Below, in pieces: positions 47,082 through 56,177 of a DNA stretch of 64,000 nucleotides (position 1 is its first letter; every line of letters starts with the position of its first letter). The translations under genes were made by a program, and so were the position numbers. The stretch spans positions 1 through 64,000 of the forward strand of contig NZ_JOGB01000032.1 in NCBI RefSeq assembly GCF_000719335.1. The letters run 5' to 3'. The DNA is from Streptomyces sp. NRRL S-87 (lineage in GTDB: Bacteria > Actinomycetota > Actinomycetes > Streptomycetales > Streptomycetaceae). The notes beneath the pieces were generated by a model, which was not told the origin of the DNA, made no database searches, and was given only the letters and a program-made list of their open reading frames with translations.

Positions 47082-50000
47082 GTGCAGGAGTACGCGGGCA
47101 GGGTGTTGGCCGACCGCTACCGCCTGCCGCTGCCACCCTCCGACGAGTACGACCTGGTCGAGACCCGCGCCTTCGACACCTACAGCGGCCAGGAAGTCCT
47201 GGTCAGGCAGGTGCCGTTGCCCGAGGTGGTGGACGCCGAGCTGCTCGACGGCGAGACGGCCGCCGACGGTCCGGCGCACACCGGCCACGGGCGGACGGCC
47301 ACGCCCGCGCCCCGCGGCGGATCCGCCGGCGGCGCGACCCGGCGCCCCGTCGACCCCGTCGTGCGGCGGGCGCTGGAGGCGGCCCAGGCCGCGGCCCGGA
47401 TCCCCGACCACCCGCGGCTGGACCAGGTCTTCGACGTCTTCGCCGAGGGCGGCTCGCTGTGGATAGTGAGCGAACTCGTCGTCGCCCGGCCGCTGGCGGC
47501 CCTGCTCGCGGACCGGCCGCTGAGCCCGTACCGCGCGGCGGAGGTGGCCGCCGACGTGCTCACCGCGCTGCGCGCGCTGCACGCGCACGGGTGGGTGCAC
47601 CGGAACATCACGATGCGGACCGTGCTGGTCTGCGAGGACGGCCGCGTGGTCCTCACCGGCCTCGCCGCCGGCGCCGCGGAAGAGGCCCTGTGCGGCTACG
47701 ACCCGGTCCCGCCCCCCGATCCGGACGGCGCCGCGCACGAGGGCTCCGGACCGGACCCGGGCCCCGCGGACCCGCCCGCCGGTCGTGCGACGACGCAGGC
47801 GCCCCGGCCCCGCTACGCGGACGAGCCCGGGCACCTGCCCTCCGCCACGGCCGGCAGTGGCCGGCCGACGGCGAGCCCGGGCGCGGCCGACGAAGCGGTC
47901 CGCCGCGCCGCGGCGACCGGAGGGGCCGGCCGGCCCCCGCTCCCGGCCCCCGCCGACCCGGCGGGTGCGCCGGCGAGCACCGCGCCGCCGTACGCCGGCG
48001 GCCCCGCGGGCGCGGCCCCGCCCGGCGGCTCGGACCCGTCCGGTGCCGCCGCAGCGTACGGGGCGGGCCCGGCCGCGACCGGGGACCTGCAGGCCGCGCA
48101 CCGGCCGCCGGTGGCACCCGGGTACGGGACGCCCGGCGGGGCCGACCTCAAGGCCGCCGCCCGGGCCGGGGCCGTCGCCGCGTACCGGGCCGGGAGCCGG
48201 GCCGCCGTCACCCAGCGCCTCGCCGGGACCGAGCCCGTCCGCGCGCAGGGCTCCAACGTGCCCGAGGGGTACGCGTATCCGTACGGCGGCGGCCCGGACA
48301 CCGCCCGTCCCCGCACCCCCGGAACCCCGGACGCCCTCGACGCCCCGGCCCGGCCCGCCCTGCCGAGCGGTGACGACGCCCTGCCGAGCGGTGCCGACGC
48401 CCCGCCGGACCCCGCCGCCTCCGGCCCGGCCGACGCCCTTCCGGGCGCTCCGACCCCCGCCGCCGCTCTTCCGGGCGCTCCGACCCCCGCCGCCGCCCCG
48501 CCGGACGGCTCGACCGGCGACGCCGCACCGGGCTCCGACGGCCGGGCCGCCACCTGGCACGGGGCCACGCCCCGGAACCATCCGCCCACCGGGGGCCGGC
48601 CCGCACTGCCGGCGCGGCCCCCGCTGCCCGAGGGCTACGCCCCCGCCGTCCCGGACGGGGCGGACCCCGCCCCGCAGCCACCGCACCCGGCCCACCCCGC
48701 CCCGGGCGCTCCCGCCCCGCAGGGCGGCACCCCGCGGGCTCCGCACCACCCGGCCGCTCCGGTCCCGCACCACCCCGCCCCGCGAGCCCCGCACCACCCC
48801 GCCCCGCCGCCCGGCGGGCCGCAGCCCGGTGCCTCCCGGACCCCGGCGGTACCCGCCCGGCCCGGACCCGAGCGGTCCACGTCCGCCCCCCGGTCCCCGC
48901 AGCAGCCCGCGGGCCCCGTGCCGCCGTCCCCGCAAGGCGGTTGGGACCGGCCCGGCGGGCCGGGCCGGGCCGGACGCGGCGGGCCCGGTACCCCGCTGGC
49001 CGCGGAGCGGGCGCGGCAGACCCGGATCCAGGTCGTCGGTGCCGTCACCGAGCGGTGGGCCCCCGAACAGGCCCACCCCGTCCACGAGAACTGGCAGCTC
49101 GCCGCACCCGTCGGCCCGGCCACCGACCTGTGGGCCCTCGGCGCGCTGCTCTACCGCGCCGTCCAGGGCCACGCCCCCTACCCCGAGGACAGCGCCGCCG
49201 AACTGGTCGAGATGGTCTGCTCCGAGCCGCCCGCCTTCGCCGAGGAGTGCGGCCCGCTGCGCCCGGTGGTGGAGTCGCTGCTGCGCCAGGACCCCACCGA
49301 GCGCCCCGAGTTCGAGGAGCTCCGCGGCTGGCTCCGGTCGCTCGTACGGTCGGCCCCCGAGCCGGACGGGGCCGGCCGGACCCTCCCCGAGCCGCCCCCG
49401 GACGCGGCCAGACTGCCCATCGTGCGCCGCCGCGGCGAGCTCGTGCGCCGGCGGCGCGCCGCGCGTGAGCGGGCGAAGCGCGAGCAGCAGCAGGCCAAGG
49501 CCCGGGCCCGGTCCGAGGCCCGGTCCGAGGCCCGGGAGGAGGCCCGGGCGGAGGTCCGGGAGGAGGCGCTGGCCAGGTCCCGGGCCCAGGAGGAGGCCCT
49601 GGCCCGGGCCGAGGCCGAGGTCCGCACGCACGCCCCACCGCCGTCCTCCGCGCGGCACGGCCGGCACCGCCAGCCGCCCCCGCCGAAGGCCAAGCGCCAG
49701 GCACGTCCCGCCGGTTCGAGCCGTCCGGCCGGACCGCGCGCGCCCGCGCGCGCCCCCGGGACCGGCCGGCCCGCCCGGGCGCTGGGCCGGACCCTGCTGC
49801 TGGTCGTACTCGTCGGGCTGGCCGGCTTCGTGGCGTACGCGATGGTGTTCATGCCGGAGGCCGAACCCACGGCCAAGGACATCGAGTCGCCGGGCCCCGC
49901 CCCGACCGCAACGGCCCCGTCGACCGCCGCGCCCACCACCCCGGGGCGCACCACGTCGCCCACCGCGTCTCCGTCCCGGTCCCCCGCGCGCCCCACCACC

Positions 50001-50471
50001 GCCCCCGCCACGGACGTCGGCCCCGGCTACACCCTCGACCGGGACCGCGAGGGCTTCCAGGTGGCCGTCCCGCAGGGTTGGCAGCGGCGCTCGCTCAACG
50101 ACGCCGGCCAGGTCCGCTTCTCCGACGGTGACTACGAGCTGATCGTCGTGCCGGGCCGTGATCCGGCCTCCGGAGGCGCCGGCGACCCGCTCGGCTACCA
50201 GCGCGACAAGGAGCGGGAGCTGGAGCCCGTACGGACCAGCAGTTGGAGCACCCAGACCGGGGTCCGCGAGATCACCGTCGGTCAGCGCAAGACGGCCGAG
50301 GGGCAGTACACGTGGACCGACGGCAGCGGCCGCTCCGTGTACGTGCGCAACCGGGTCTACGTACTGTCCGGCCGGTATCACATCCTGATGGTCATCGGTC
50401 CGGATTCCGGACGCGACAAGGTCACCGAGATCTATGAGCACGCCACTGCCAGTTACAAGTTCGCGCTCTAG
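47082..50471 (+). CDS. Split membrane pseudokinase 2 of 3
   Basis: This protein has 1129 residues. The N-lobe and start of the C-lobe (about 8-205) have lost catalytic residues: VAIK is VLVRQ, HRD is HRN (WVHRNITMRTVLV) and DFG is TGL. About 440 Pro/Ala/Gly-rich residues then interrupt the fold. The C-lobe resumes near residue 655 with TERWAPEQ and DLWALGALLYRAVQGHAPY. A charged Arg/Glu coiled-coil-like stretch, one transmembrane helix (about 902-925) and an ectodomain (FQVAVPQGWQRRS) complete it. It probably signals by binding. Confidence 0.85.
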   Translation: MQEYAGRVLADRYRLPLPPSDEYDLVETRAFDTYSGQEVLVRQVPLPEVVDAELLDGETAADGPAHTGHGRTATPAPRGGSAGGATRRPVDPVVRRALEAAQAAARIPDHPRLDQVFDVFAEGGSLWIVSELVVARPLAALLADRPLSPYRAAEVAADVLTALRALHAHGWVHRNITMRTVLVCEDGRVVLTGLAAGAAEEALCGYDPVPPPDPDGAAHEGSGPDPGPADPPAGRATTQAPRPRYADEPGHLPSATAGSGRPTASPGAADEAVRRAAATGGAGRPPLPAPADPAGAPASTAPPYAGGPAGAAPPGGSDPSGAAAAYGAGPAATGDLQAAHRPPVAPGYGTPGGADLKAAARAGAVAAYRAGSRAAVTQRLAGTEPVRAQGSNVPEGYAYPYGGGPDTARPRTPGTPDALDAPARPALPSGDDALPSGADAPPDPAASGPADALPGAPTPAAALPGAPTPAAAPPDGSTGDAAPGSDGRAATWHGATPRNHPPTGGRPALPARPPLPEGYAPAVPDGADPAPQPPHPAHPAPGAPAPQGGTPRAPHHPAAPVPHHPAPRAPHHPAPPPGGPQPGASRTPAVPARPGPERSTSAPRSPQQPAGPVPPSPQGGWDRPGGPGRAGRGGPGTPLAAERARQTRIQVVGAVTERWAPEQAHPVHENWQLAAPVGPATDLWALGALLYRAVQGHAPYPEDSAAELVEMVCSEPPAFAEECGPLRPVVESLLRQDPTERPEFEELRGWLRSLVRSAPEPDGAGRTLPEPPPDAARLPIVRRRGELVRRRRAARERAKREQQQAKARARSEARSEAREEARAEVREEALARSRAQEEALARAEAEVRTHAPPPSSARHGRHRQPPPPKAKRQARPAGSSRPAGPRAPARAPGTGRPARALGRTLLLVVLVGLAGFVAYAMVFMPEAEPTAKDIESPGPAPTATAPSTAAPTTPGRTTSPTASPSRSPARPTTAPATDVGPGYTLDRDREGFQVAVPQGWQRRSLNDAGQVRFSDGDYELIVVPGRDPASGGAGDPLGYQRDKERELEPVRTSSWSTQTGVREITVGQRKTAEGQYTWTDGSGRSVYVRNRVYVLSGRYHILMVIGPDSGRDKVTEIYEHATASYKFAL

Positions 50472-50574
50472 CCCCACAGTTCCGTCACAGTGCGGTCTCA
50501 CCGGGCCCTCGCGGTACACGGAGAGCTACTTCGCTCCGTAATCTTTCCCCGAAAGTACAGAGCGGCGGGATTTT

Positions 50575-52284
50575 GTGGAACACAGGACAGGCGCGGGCTC
50601 GGTGCTCGCGGGCCGGTACCGGCTCGGAGAGCCCATCGGCAGCGGCGGCATGGGCAAGGTGTGGCGCGCGCACGACGAGCTGCTGCACAGGACCGTCGCG
50701 GTCAAGGAACTGACGGCGGGTCTGTACGTCGCCGAGGCCGACCGGGCGGTGCTCGTCGAGCGGACGCGCAAGGAGGCCCGGGCCGCCGCCCGGATCCAGC
50801 ACCCGGCCGTGGTCACGGTCCACGACGTCCTCGAGCACGACGACCGGCCCTGGATCGTCATGGAGTACGTCGACGGCCCCTCGCTCGCCGACGCGGCCAA
50901 GGCCGCCGGGCGCATCGAGCCCCGCGAAGCCGCCCGCATCGGACTGCACGTCCTGGGCGCGCTGCGCGCCGCGCACGCGGTGGGCGTGCTGCACCGCGAC
51001 GTGAAGCCCGGCAACGTGCTGCTGGCCAAGGACGGCCGGGTGCTGCTCACGGACTTCGGTATCGCGGCCATCGAGGGCGACTCCTCCATCACGCGCACCG
51101 GCGAACTCGTGGGCTCCATCGACTACCTGGCGCCCGAGCGCGTCACCGGCGGTGCCCCGGACCCGGCCTCCGACCTGTGGGCGCTGGGCGCGACGCTGTA
51201 CACGGCCGTCGAGGCGCGCTCGCCGTTCCGCCGTACCTCGCCGATCTCCAGCCTGGCGGCCGTGGTCAACGACGAGCTCCCGCCGCCGCGCCAGGCCGGT
51301 GCGCTGGGGCCGGTCATCACGGCGCTGCTGCACAAGGACCCGTCGAAGCGGCCGTCCGCGGCCGAGGCCGAGCGGATGCTGCTGGAGGCGATGGAGGGCC
51401 GCGAGCCGCGGGCCGCCCACGCGTACGTGCCCACGCAGCGCATCACGGGACCCGCGCCGGCCGACCTCGTCGCGCAGGCCCCGCACGGCCCCACCGGCCA
51501 CTCGAACCACCCAGGTCATCCGGGTCATCCGGGCCACCCCGGTCACGCCGGCGCCACCGGCCCCTCCGGTACGGCCCCGCTCCCCGAGCAGCACCAGTTC
51601 GTCCGCTCCGACGCCGGGCCGGCCGGTCCCGGTCCCCGCGGGCGCGCGGGGCGCCGCCGTGACGGTGACGGCGGCCGGACCCGCCGCGTGGCGATCGTGG
51701 CCCTGGTCGCGGCGCTGCTCGGCGGCGGGCTCGCGTTCGGGGCGCTGAAGTACATGAACACGCAGGACGACGACCGCTCGGGCGCCGGCGGCACCACCGG
51801 CGGCCCGGTGTCCCGGTCGACCAAGGACACCCTCCCCGCCGGCTGGGTGCGGGTCACCGACCCGGCCGGCTTCACGCTCGCGGTGCCGAAGGGCTGGAAG
51901 CGCCGTACGGACGGCGACCAGATCGACTACACGCCGGACGAGGGCAAGCACCGCATCCGGATCAGCCGCGACACCACGCCCGACTTCGAGAACCCGTACA
52001 TGCACCTGCTGGACGTGGAGAAGTCGGTCAGCAGCCGCCTGCCGAAGTACCACCGCGAGACGCTGCACGCGAACACCTACCGCGGCCAGACCCAGGCGGG
52101 CGTCTGGGAGTTCACGTGGACGGAGAAGAAGGACCACCCGGGCGCCAAGCGCGCCATCGACCAGATGTACGTCACGCCCGGCGGCACCGAGTACGCGATC
52201 TACATGTCCAGCCCGGCCAAGGACTGGGACACCACGCGGGAGCAGTTCGACATCGTGCTCAGCCACTGGCAGCCCGCCCCCTGA
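50575..52284 (+). CDS. Membrane Ser/Thr protein kinase 3 of 3
   Basis: This kinase has 569 residues. The kinase domain (about 13-270) is intact: IGSGGMGKVW, VAVKEL, HRDVKPGNVLL, TDFGIAAIEG and GSIDYLAPERV. A linker with Gly-His-Pro repeats leads to a transmembrane helix (about 362-388). The ectodomain of about 165 residues (FTLAVPKGWKRRTDGDQ) is clearly related to that of the pseudokinase. The GTG start has no strong ribosome binding site. Confidence 0.88.
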   Translation: MEHRTGAGSVLAGRYRLGEPIGSGGMGKVWRAHDELLHRTVAVKELTAGLYVAEADRAVLVERTRKEARAAARIQHPAVVTVHDVLEHDDRPWIVMEYVDGPSLADAAKAAGRIEPREAARIGLHVLGALRAAHAVGVLHRDVKPGNVLLAKDGRVLLTDFGIAAIEGDSSITRTGELVGSIDYLAPERVTGGAPDPASDLWALGATLYTAVEARSPFRRTSPISSLAAVVNDELPPPRQAGALGPVITALLHKDPSKRPSAAEAERMLLEAMEGREPRAAHAYVPTQRITGPAPADLVAQAPHGPTGHSNHPGHPGHPGHPGHAGATGPSGTAPLPEQHQFVRSDAGPAGPGPRGRAGRRRDGDGGRTRRVAIVALVAALLGGGLAFGALKYMNTQDDDRSGAGGTTGGPVSRSTKDTLPAGWVRVTDPAGFTLAVPKGWKRRTDGDQIDYTPDEGKHRIRISRDTTPDFENPYMHLLDVEKSVSSRLPKYHRETLHANTYRGQTQAGVWEFTWTEKKDHPGAKRAIDQMYVTPGGTEYAIYMSSPAKDWDTTREQFDIVLSHWQPAP

Positions 52285-52378
52285 CCGGCTCCGCCCGCCC
52301 CCGGGCGGCCGGCCGCGCGAGCGGCGCGGAGGCGGCCCGGAGGGGGTCTGCAGGCCCCTGATCAGGCACCTTCCGGAC

Positions 52379-52404
52379 ATCGCGCCAGTGAACGCTGGCG
52401 CGAT
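52379..52404. promoter_or_regulatory. Perfect 10-6-10 inverted repeat upstream of the aldehyde dehydrogenase gene
   Basis: ATCGCGCCAG - TGAACG - CTGGCGCGAT ends 60 bp before the start codon, a typical operator position. No regulator gene is adjacent. Confidence 0.65.
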
Positions 52405-52464
52405 TGGCAAAATCTGGTTACCGGCGGGTACCCAAAGGTGCCCGATCGGCATACCCTCACCGCC

Positions 52465-54072
52465 ATGACGGACTCGCAGGCCCCCGCCCCCACCAATCCC
52501 GTGGCACCGACCCCGGCCGGCGTACGCACCGCAGCCGACGTCGTCACCCCCGAACTGGTCGCCCGCCTCACCCGCGGGGTGGCCGGCTCCGGCCGCACCG
52601 CCAACCACACCCCGTTCACCGGCGAGAAGCTCGCCGACCTGCCCGAGTCCACCCCCGAGGACGTGGCCGAGGCCTTCGGCCGCGCCCGCGCCGCGCAGCC
52701 GGCCTGGGCCGCCCTGCCGGTCCGGCAGCGCGCCGGGGTCCTGCTGCGCTTCCACGACCTGGTCCTGGCCCGCCAGGCCGAGGTGCTCGACCTCATCCAG
52801 CTGGAGACCGGCAAGGCCCGCCTGCACGCCCACGAGGAGGTCCAGGCCGTCGCGGTCGGCGCCCGCCACTACGGCCGCAAGGCGCCCGCCTACCTGCGCC
52901 CCAAGCGGCACGGCGGCGCCATGCCGACCCTCACCAAGGTCACCGAACTGCGCCAGCCCCGCGGCGTGGTCGGCCAGATCGCCCCGTGGAACTACCCGCT
53001 GGAGCTGTCCGTCGGCGACGCCCTGCCCGCCTTCGTCGCCGGCAACGCGGTCGTCATGAAGCCCGACACCGAGACCGCGCTGACCGCCCTGTGGGCCCGC
53101 GACCTGCTCATCGAGGCGGGCCTGCCGGCCGAGGTCTTCCAGGTCGTGCTGGGCGAGGGCCCGGTCGTCGGCCCCGAGGTCGTCCGGCACGCCGACTACG
53201 TCTCCTTCACCGGCTCCACCCGCACCGGGCGCGAGGTCGCCCAGGGCGCGGCCGCCCGCCTGGTCGGCGTCTCCCTCGAGCTCGGCGGCAAGAACGCGAT
53301 GCTCGTGCTGCACGACGCCGACGTCGAGAAGGCCGCCGCCGGAGCCGTACGGGCCTGCTTCTCCTCCGCCGGCCAGCTGTGCATATCCATCGAGCGGCTG
53401 TACGTGCACGAGGCGGTCGCCGACGAGTTCGTCGCCCGGTTCGCCGCCCGCACGAAGGCGATGCGGCTCGGCAGCGCCCTCGCGTACGGCGCGGACATGG
53501 GCTCGCTGGTGGGCGAGCGCCAGCTGGAGACCGTACGCCGGCACGTCGAGGAGGCCGTCGAGAAGGGCGCCAAGCTCGTCGCGGGCGGCGCCCACCGGCC
53601 CGACATCGGCCCGCTCTTCTACGAGCCGACCATCCTCGACGGCGTCGAGGCCCCCATGGCCGTCTGCGCCGAGGAGACCTTCGGCCCGGTCGTCTCGATC
53701 TACCGCTTCACCGACGAGGACGAGGCGATCGCCCAGGCCAACGCCACCCCGTACGGCCTGAACGCCAGCGTGTGGACCAAGGACGCCCGGCGCGGCCACC
53801 GGGTCGCGGCCCGGCTGCGCACCGGCACGGTCAACATCAACGAGGGGTACGCGCCCGCGTACGGCAGCGCCCAGTCGCCCATGGGCGGCATGAAGGACTC
53901 CGGCCTCGGCCGCCGGCACGGCTCGGAGGGCATCCTCAAGTACACCGAGGCCCAGACCGTGGCGCACCAGCGGCTGCTGCCGATGGCGCCCTCGCTGGGC
54001 ATGGACGACGACGCGTACGCGGCCTTCATGACCCGCAGCCTGCGGATCATGAAGGCGCTGCGGATGCGCTGA
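52465..54072 (+). CDS. Succinate-semialdehyde dehydrogenase-type aldehyde dehydrogenase
   Basis: This 535-residue NAD(P)-dependent aldehyde dehydrogenase is of the actinobacterial succinic-semialdehyde group. The cofactor loop is APWNYPLELS and FTGSTRTG, the general-base Glu is in SLELGGKNAM and the nucleophile is Cys in SAGQLCISIERLYV. It would feed succinate from 4-aminobutyrate or a truncated TCA route. The start at 52465 matches the family N-terminus. It is 12 bp from the GMC oxidoreductase, so the two form an operon. Confidence 0.88.
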   Translation: MTDSQAPAPTNPVAPTPAGVRTAADVVTPELVARLTRGVAGSGRTANHTPFTGEKLADLPESTPEDVAEAFGRARAAQPAWAALPVRQRAGVLLRFHDLVLARQAEVLDLIQLETGKARLHAHEEVQAVAVGARHYGRKAPAYLRPKRHGGAMPTLTKVTELRQPRGVVGQIAPWNYPLELSVGDALPAFVAGNAVVMKPDTETALTALWARDLLIEAGLPAEVFQVVLGEGPVVGPEVVRHADYVSFTGSTRTGREVAQGAAARLVGVSLELGGKNAMLVLHDADVEKAAAGAVRACFSSAGQLCISIERLYVHEAVADEFVARFAARTKAMRLGSALAYGADMGSLVGERQLETVRRHVEEAVEKGAKLVAGGAHRPDIGPLFYEPTILDGVEAPMAVCAEETFGPVVSIYRFTDEDEAIAQANATPYGLNASVWTKDARRGHRVAARLRTGTVNINEGYAPAYGSAQSPMGGMKDSGLGRRHGSEGILKYTEAQTVAHQRLLPMAPSLGMDDDAYAAFMTRSLRIMKALRMR

Positions 54073-54084
54073 GGGGTCCGCCCG

Positions 54085-55950
54085 ATGTCCGACGACCGCG
54101 CGTACGACAAGAAGGAAGCCGCCCCCGACATGACCGAGACCCCCGCCGACGCGACCGGGACCCCCGCCGACGAGGCGTACGACTACGACGTGCTCGTCAT
54201 CGGCTCCGGCTTCGGCGGCTCCGTCTCCGCCCTGCGCCTGACCGAGAAGGGCTACCGGGTCGGCGTCCTGGAGGCCGGCCGCCGCTTCACCCGCGACAGC
54301 CTCCCGCGGAACTCCTGGGACCTGCGCAACTACCTGTGGGCCCCGGCCCTCGGCCTGTACGGCATCCAGCGCATCCACCTGCTCGGCAACGTCATGGTGC
54401 TGGCCGGCGCCGGCGTCGGGGGCGGCTCGCTCAACTACGCGAACACCCTCTACGTCCCGCCGGAGGCCTTCTTCAAGGACCGGCAGTGGGCCGCCATCAC
54501 CGACTGGCGCGAGGAGCTCGCCCCCTACTACGACCAGGCCAAGCGCATGCTCGGGGTGCGGCTCAACCCGACCATGACCCCCTCCGACGTCCACCTGCGG
54601 GCCGCCGCCGAGAAGATGGGCGTGGGCGACACGTTCCACATGGCCCCCGTCGGGGTCTTCTTCGGTGACGGCGACGACGCCGAGGGCGCCTCGCGGGCCC
54701 GGCCCGGCGAGGAGGTCGCCGACCCGTACTTCGGCGGGGCCGGCCCCGCCCGCAAGGCCTGCACCGAGTGCGGCGAGTGCATGACCGGCTGCCGGCACGG
54801 CGCCAAGAACACCCTCAACGAGAACTACCTCCACCTCGCCGAGCGGGCCGGGGCCGTCATCCACCCCATGACCACCGTCACCGCGCTCGCCGAGCACCCG
54901 GACGGCGGCTACCGGGTGCGCACCGTGCCCACCGACCGCCGCCGCAAGGGCAGGGCGAAGGTGCTGCGCTCCCGGTACGTGGTCGTGGCGGCCGGCACGT
55001 ACGGCACCCAGACCCTCCTCCACACCATGAAGGACCGCGGCGAACTGCCCCGGATCTCGGCCCGGCTCGGCGACCTGACCCGGACCAACTCCGAGGGCAT
55101 CGTCGGCGCCCAGACCGACGACCGCCGCTACCGCAGGAAGTACGGGCAGCACGCGCGCGCCGACTTCACCAAGGGCGTGGCCATCACCTCGTCCGTGCAC
55201 CCCAACGCGGACACCCACATCGAACCCGTCCGCTACGGCAAGGGCTCGAACGCGATGGGCGCCATGACGGTCCTCCAGGTGCCCTACCACCGGCACCGGG
55301 TGGCGGCCTGGTTCGGGCGCACCGTCCGGCACCCGGTCCAGGCGGTCCGCTCGCTGTCCAACCGGCGCTGGTCGGAGCGGACGATCATCGGGCTGGTGAT
55401 GCAGTCCCTCGACAACTCCCTGACCACGTACCGCAAGCCCGGCGGCATCGGGAAGGGCCTGCTCACGGCCCGGCAGGGCCACGGCGCGCCCAACCCGACC
55501 CAGATCGCGGAGGCCACGCAGGCCGCGACCCTGCTGGCCGAGGAGATCAACGGCTTCGCCGGCAGCAACGTCGGCGAGCTGATGGGCACCCCGCTGACGG
55601 CCCACTTCCTCGGCGGCTGCCCGATCGGCGGCTCGCCGGAGGAGGGCGTGGTCGACCCCTACCACCGGCTCTACGGCCACCCGGGGATCCTCGTCGTCGA
55701 CGGCGCGGCCGTCTCGGCGAACCTGGGCGTCAACCCGTCCCTGACCATCACGGCGCAGGCGGAGCGGGCGATGTCGTTCTGGCCCAACAAGGGGGAGGCG
55801 GACCCGCGTCCGGAGCAGGGCGCGGCGTACGTGCGGCTGGCGGCGGTCGAGCCGGTGCGGCCCGCGGTGCCGAAGGACGCCTTCGGGGCGCTGCGGCTGC
55901 CGTTCCTCGCGGTGCCGGAGGTGCCGAAGCGGGCCGCGGCCACGGACTGA
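54085..55950 (+). CDS. GMC family oxidoreductase (cholesterol-oxidase-like) with Cys cluster motif
   Basis: This FAD protein has 621 residues. The ADP-binding site is VLVIGSGFGGSVSALRL and the GMC signature is AGAGVGGGSLNYANT. The C-terminal active-site region contains HFLGGCPIGGSPEEGVVD and VNPSLTITAQAERA. Around residue 230, CTECGECMTGC has ferredoxin-type spacing (C-x2-C-x2-C-x3-C), which suggests a [4Fe-4S] cluster or a zinc site in addition to FAD. Relatives are annotated as sterol oxidases; the substrate is unproven. Confidence 0.85.
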   Translation: MSDDRAYDKKEAAPDMTETPADATGTPADEAYDYDVLVIGSGFGGSVSALRLTEKGYRVGVLEAGRRFTRDSLPRNSWDLRNYLWAPALGLYGIQRIHLLGNVMVLAGAGVGGGSLNYANTLYVPPEAFFKDRQWAAITDWREELAPYYDQAKRMLGVRLNPTMTPSDVHLRAAAEKMGVGDTFHMAPVGVFFGDGDDAEGASRARPGEEVADPYFGGAGPARKACTECGECMTGCRHGAKNTLNENYLHLAERAGAVIHPMTTVTALAEHPDGGYRVRTVPTDRRRKGRAKVLRSRYVVVAAGTYGTQTLLHTMKDRGELPRISARLGDLTRTNSEGIVGAQTDDRRYRRKYGQHARADFTKGVAITSSVHPNADTHIEPVRYGKGSNAMGAMTVLQVPYHRHRVAAWFGRTVRHPVQAVRSLSNRRWSERTIIGLVMQSLDNSLTTYRKPGGIGKGLLTARQGHGAPNPTQIAEATQAATLLAEEINGFAGSNVGELMGTPLTAHFLGGCPIGGSPEEGVVDPYHRLYGHPGILVVDGAAVSANLGVNPSLTITAQAERAMSFWPNKGEADPRPEQGAAYVRLAAVEPVRPAVPKDAFGALRLPFLAVPEVPKRAAATD

Positions 55951-55960
55951 GTGATGCGTA

Positions 55961-55992
55961 AGGGGCTGCACCCCCCTCCTGGTGCAGCCCCT
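55961..55992 (+). terminator. Terminator of the dehydrogenase-GMC operon
   Basis: AGGGGCTGCACC (55961-55972) pairs perfectly with GGTGCAGCCCCT (55981-55992) on an 8-base loop, 10 bp after the stop. Confidence 0.88.
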
Positions 55993-56177
55993 CGCGCATG
56001 CGTGGCGTCCACGCCGGAGCGTGGGTTCCGCACAAGGTGACCCGCGGCCCCGGCGGATGGTTGCACCCCGGTGAACGTGACCTGCGTCACAGGCTCTCGG
56101 TGCGGCGCCGGGCATCGTCGTCAATTCGTGATCCACGAGGAGGCAACTCCGTTCGGCTTTCGCAAGTCGAAGCGGAC

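Noticed and set aside
46920..50519. Minus-strand open frame of about 1200 codons opposite the pseudokinase
   Set aside because: Low-complexity Gly/Arg/Pro translation with no domain; the plus-strand frame has kinase motifs, a transmembrane helix and an ectodomain.
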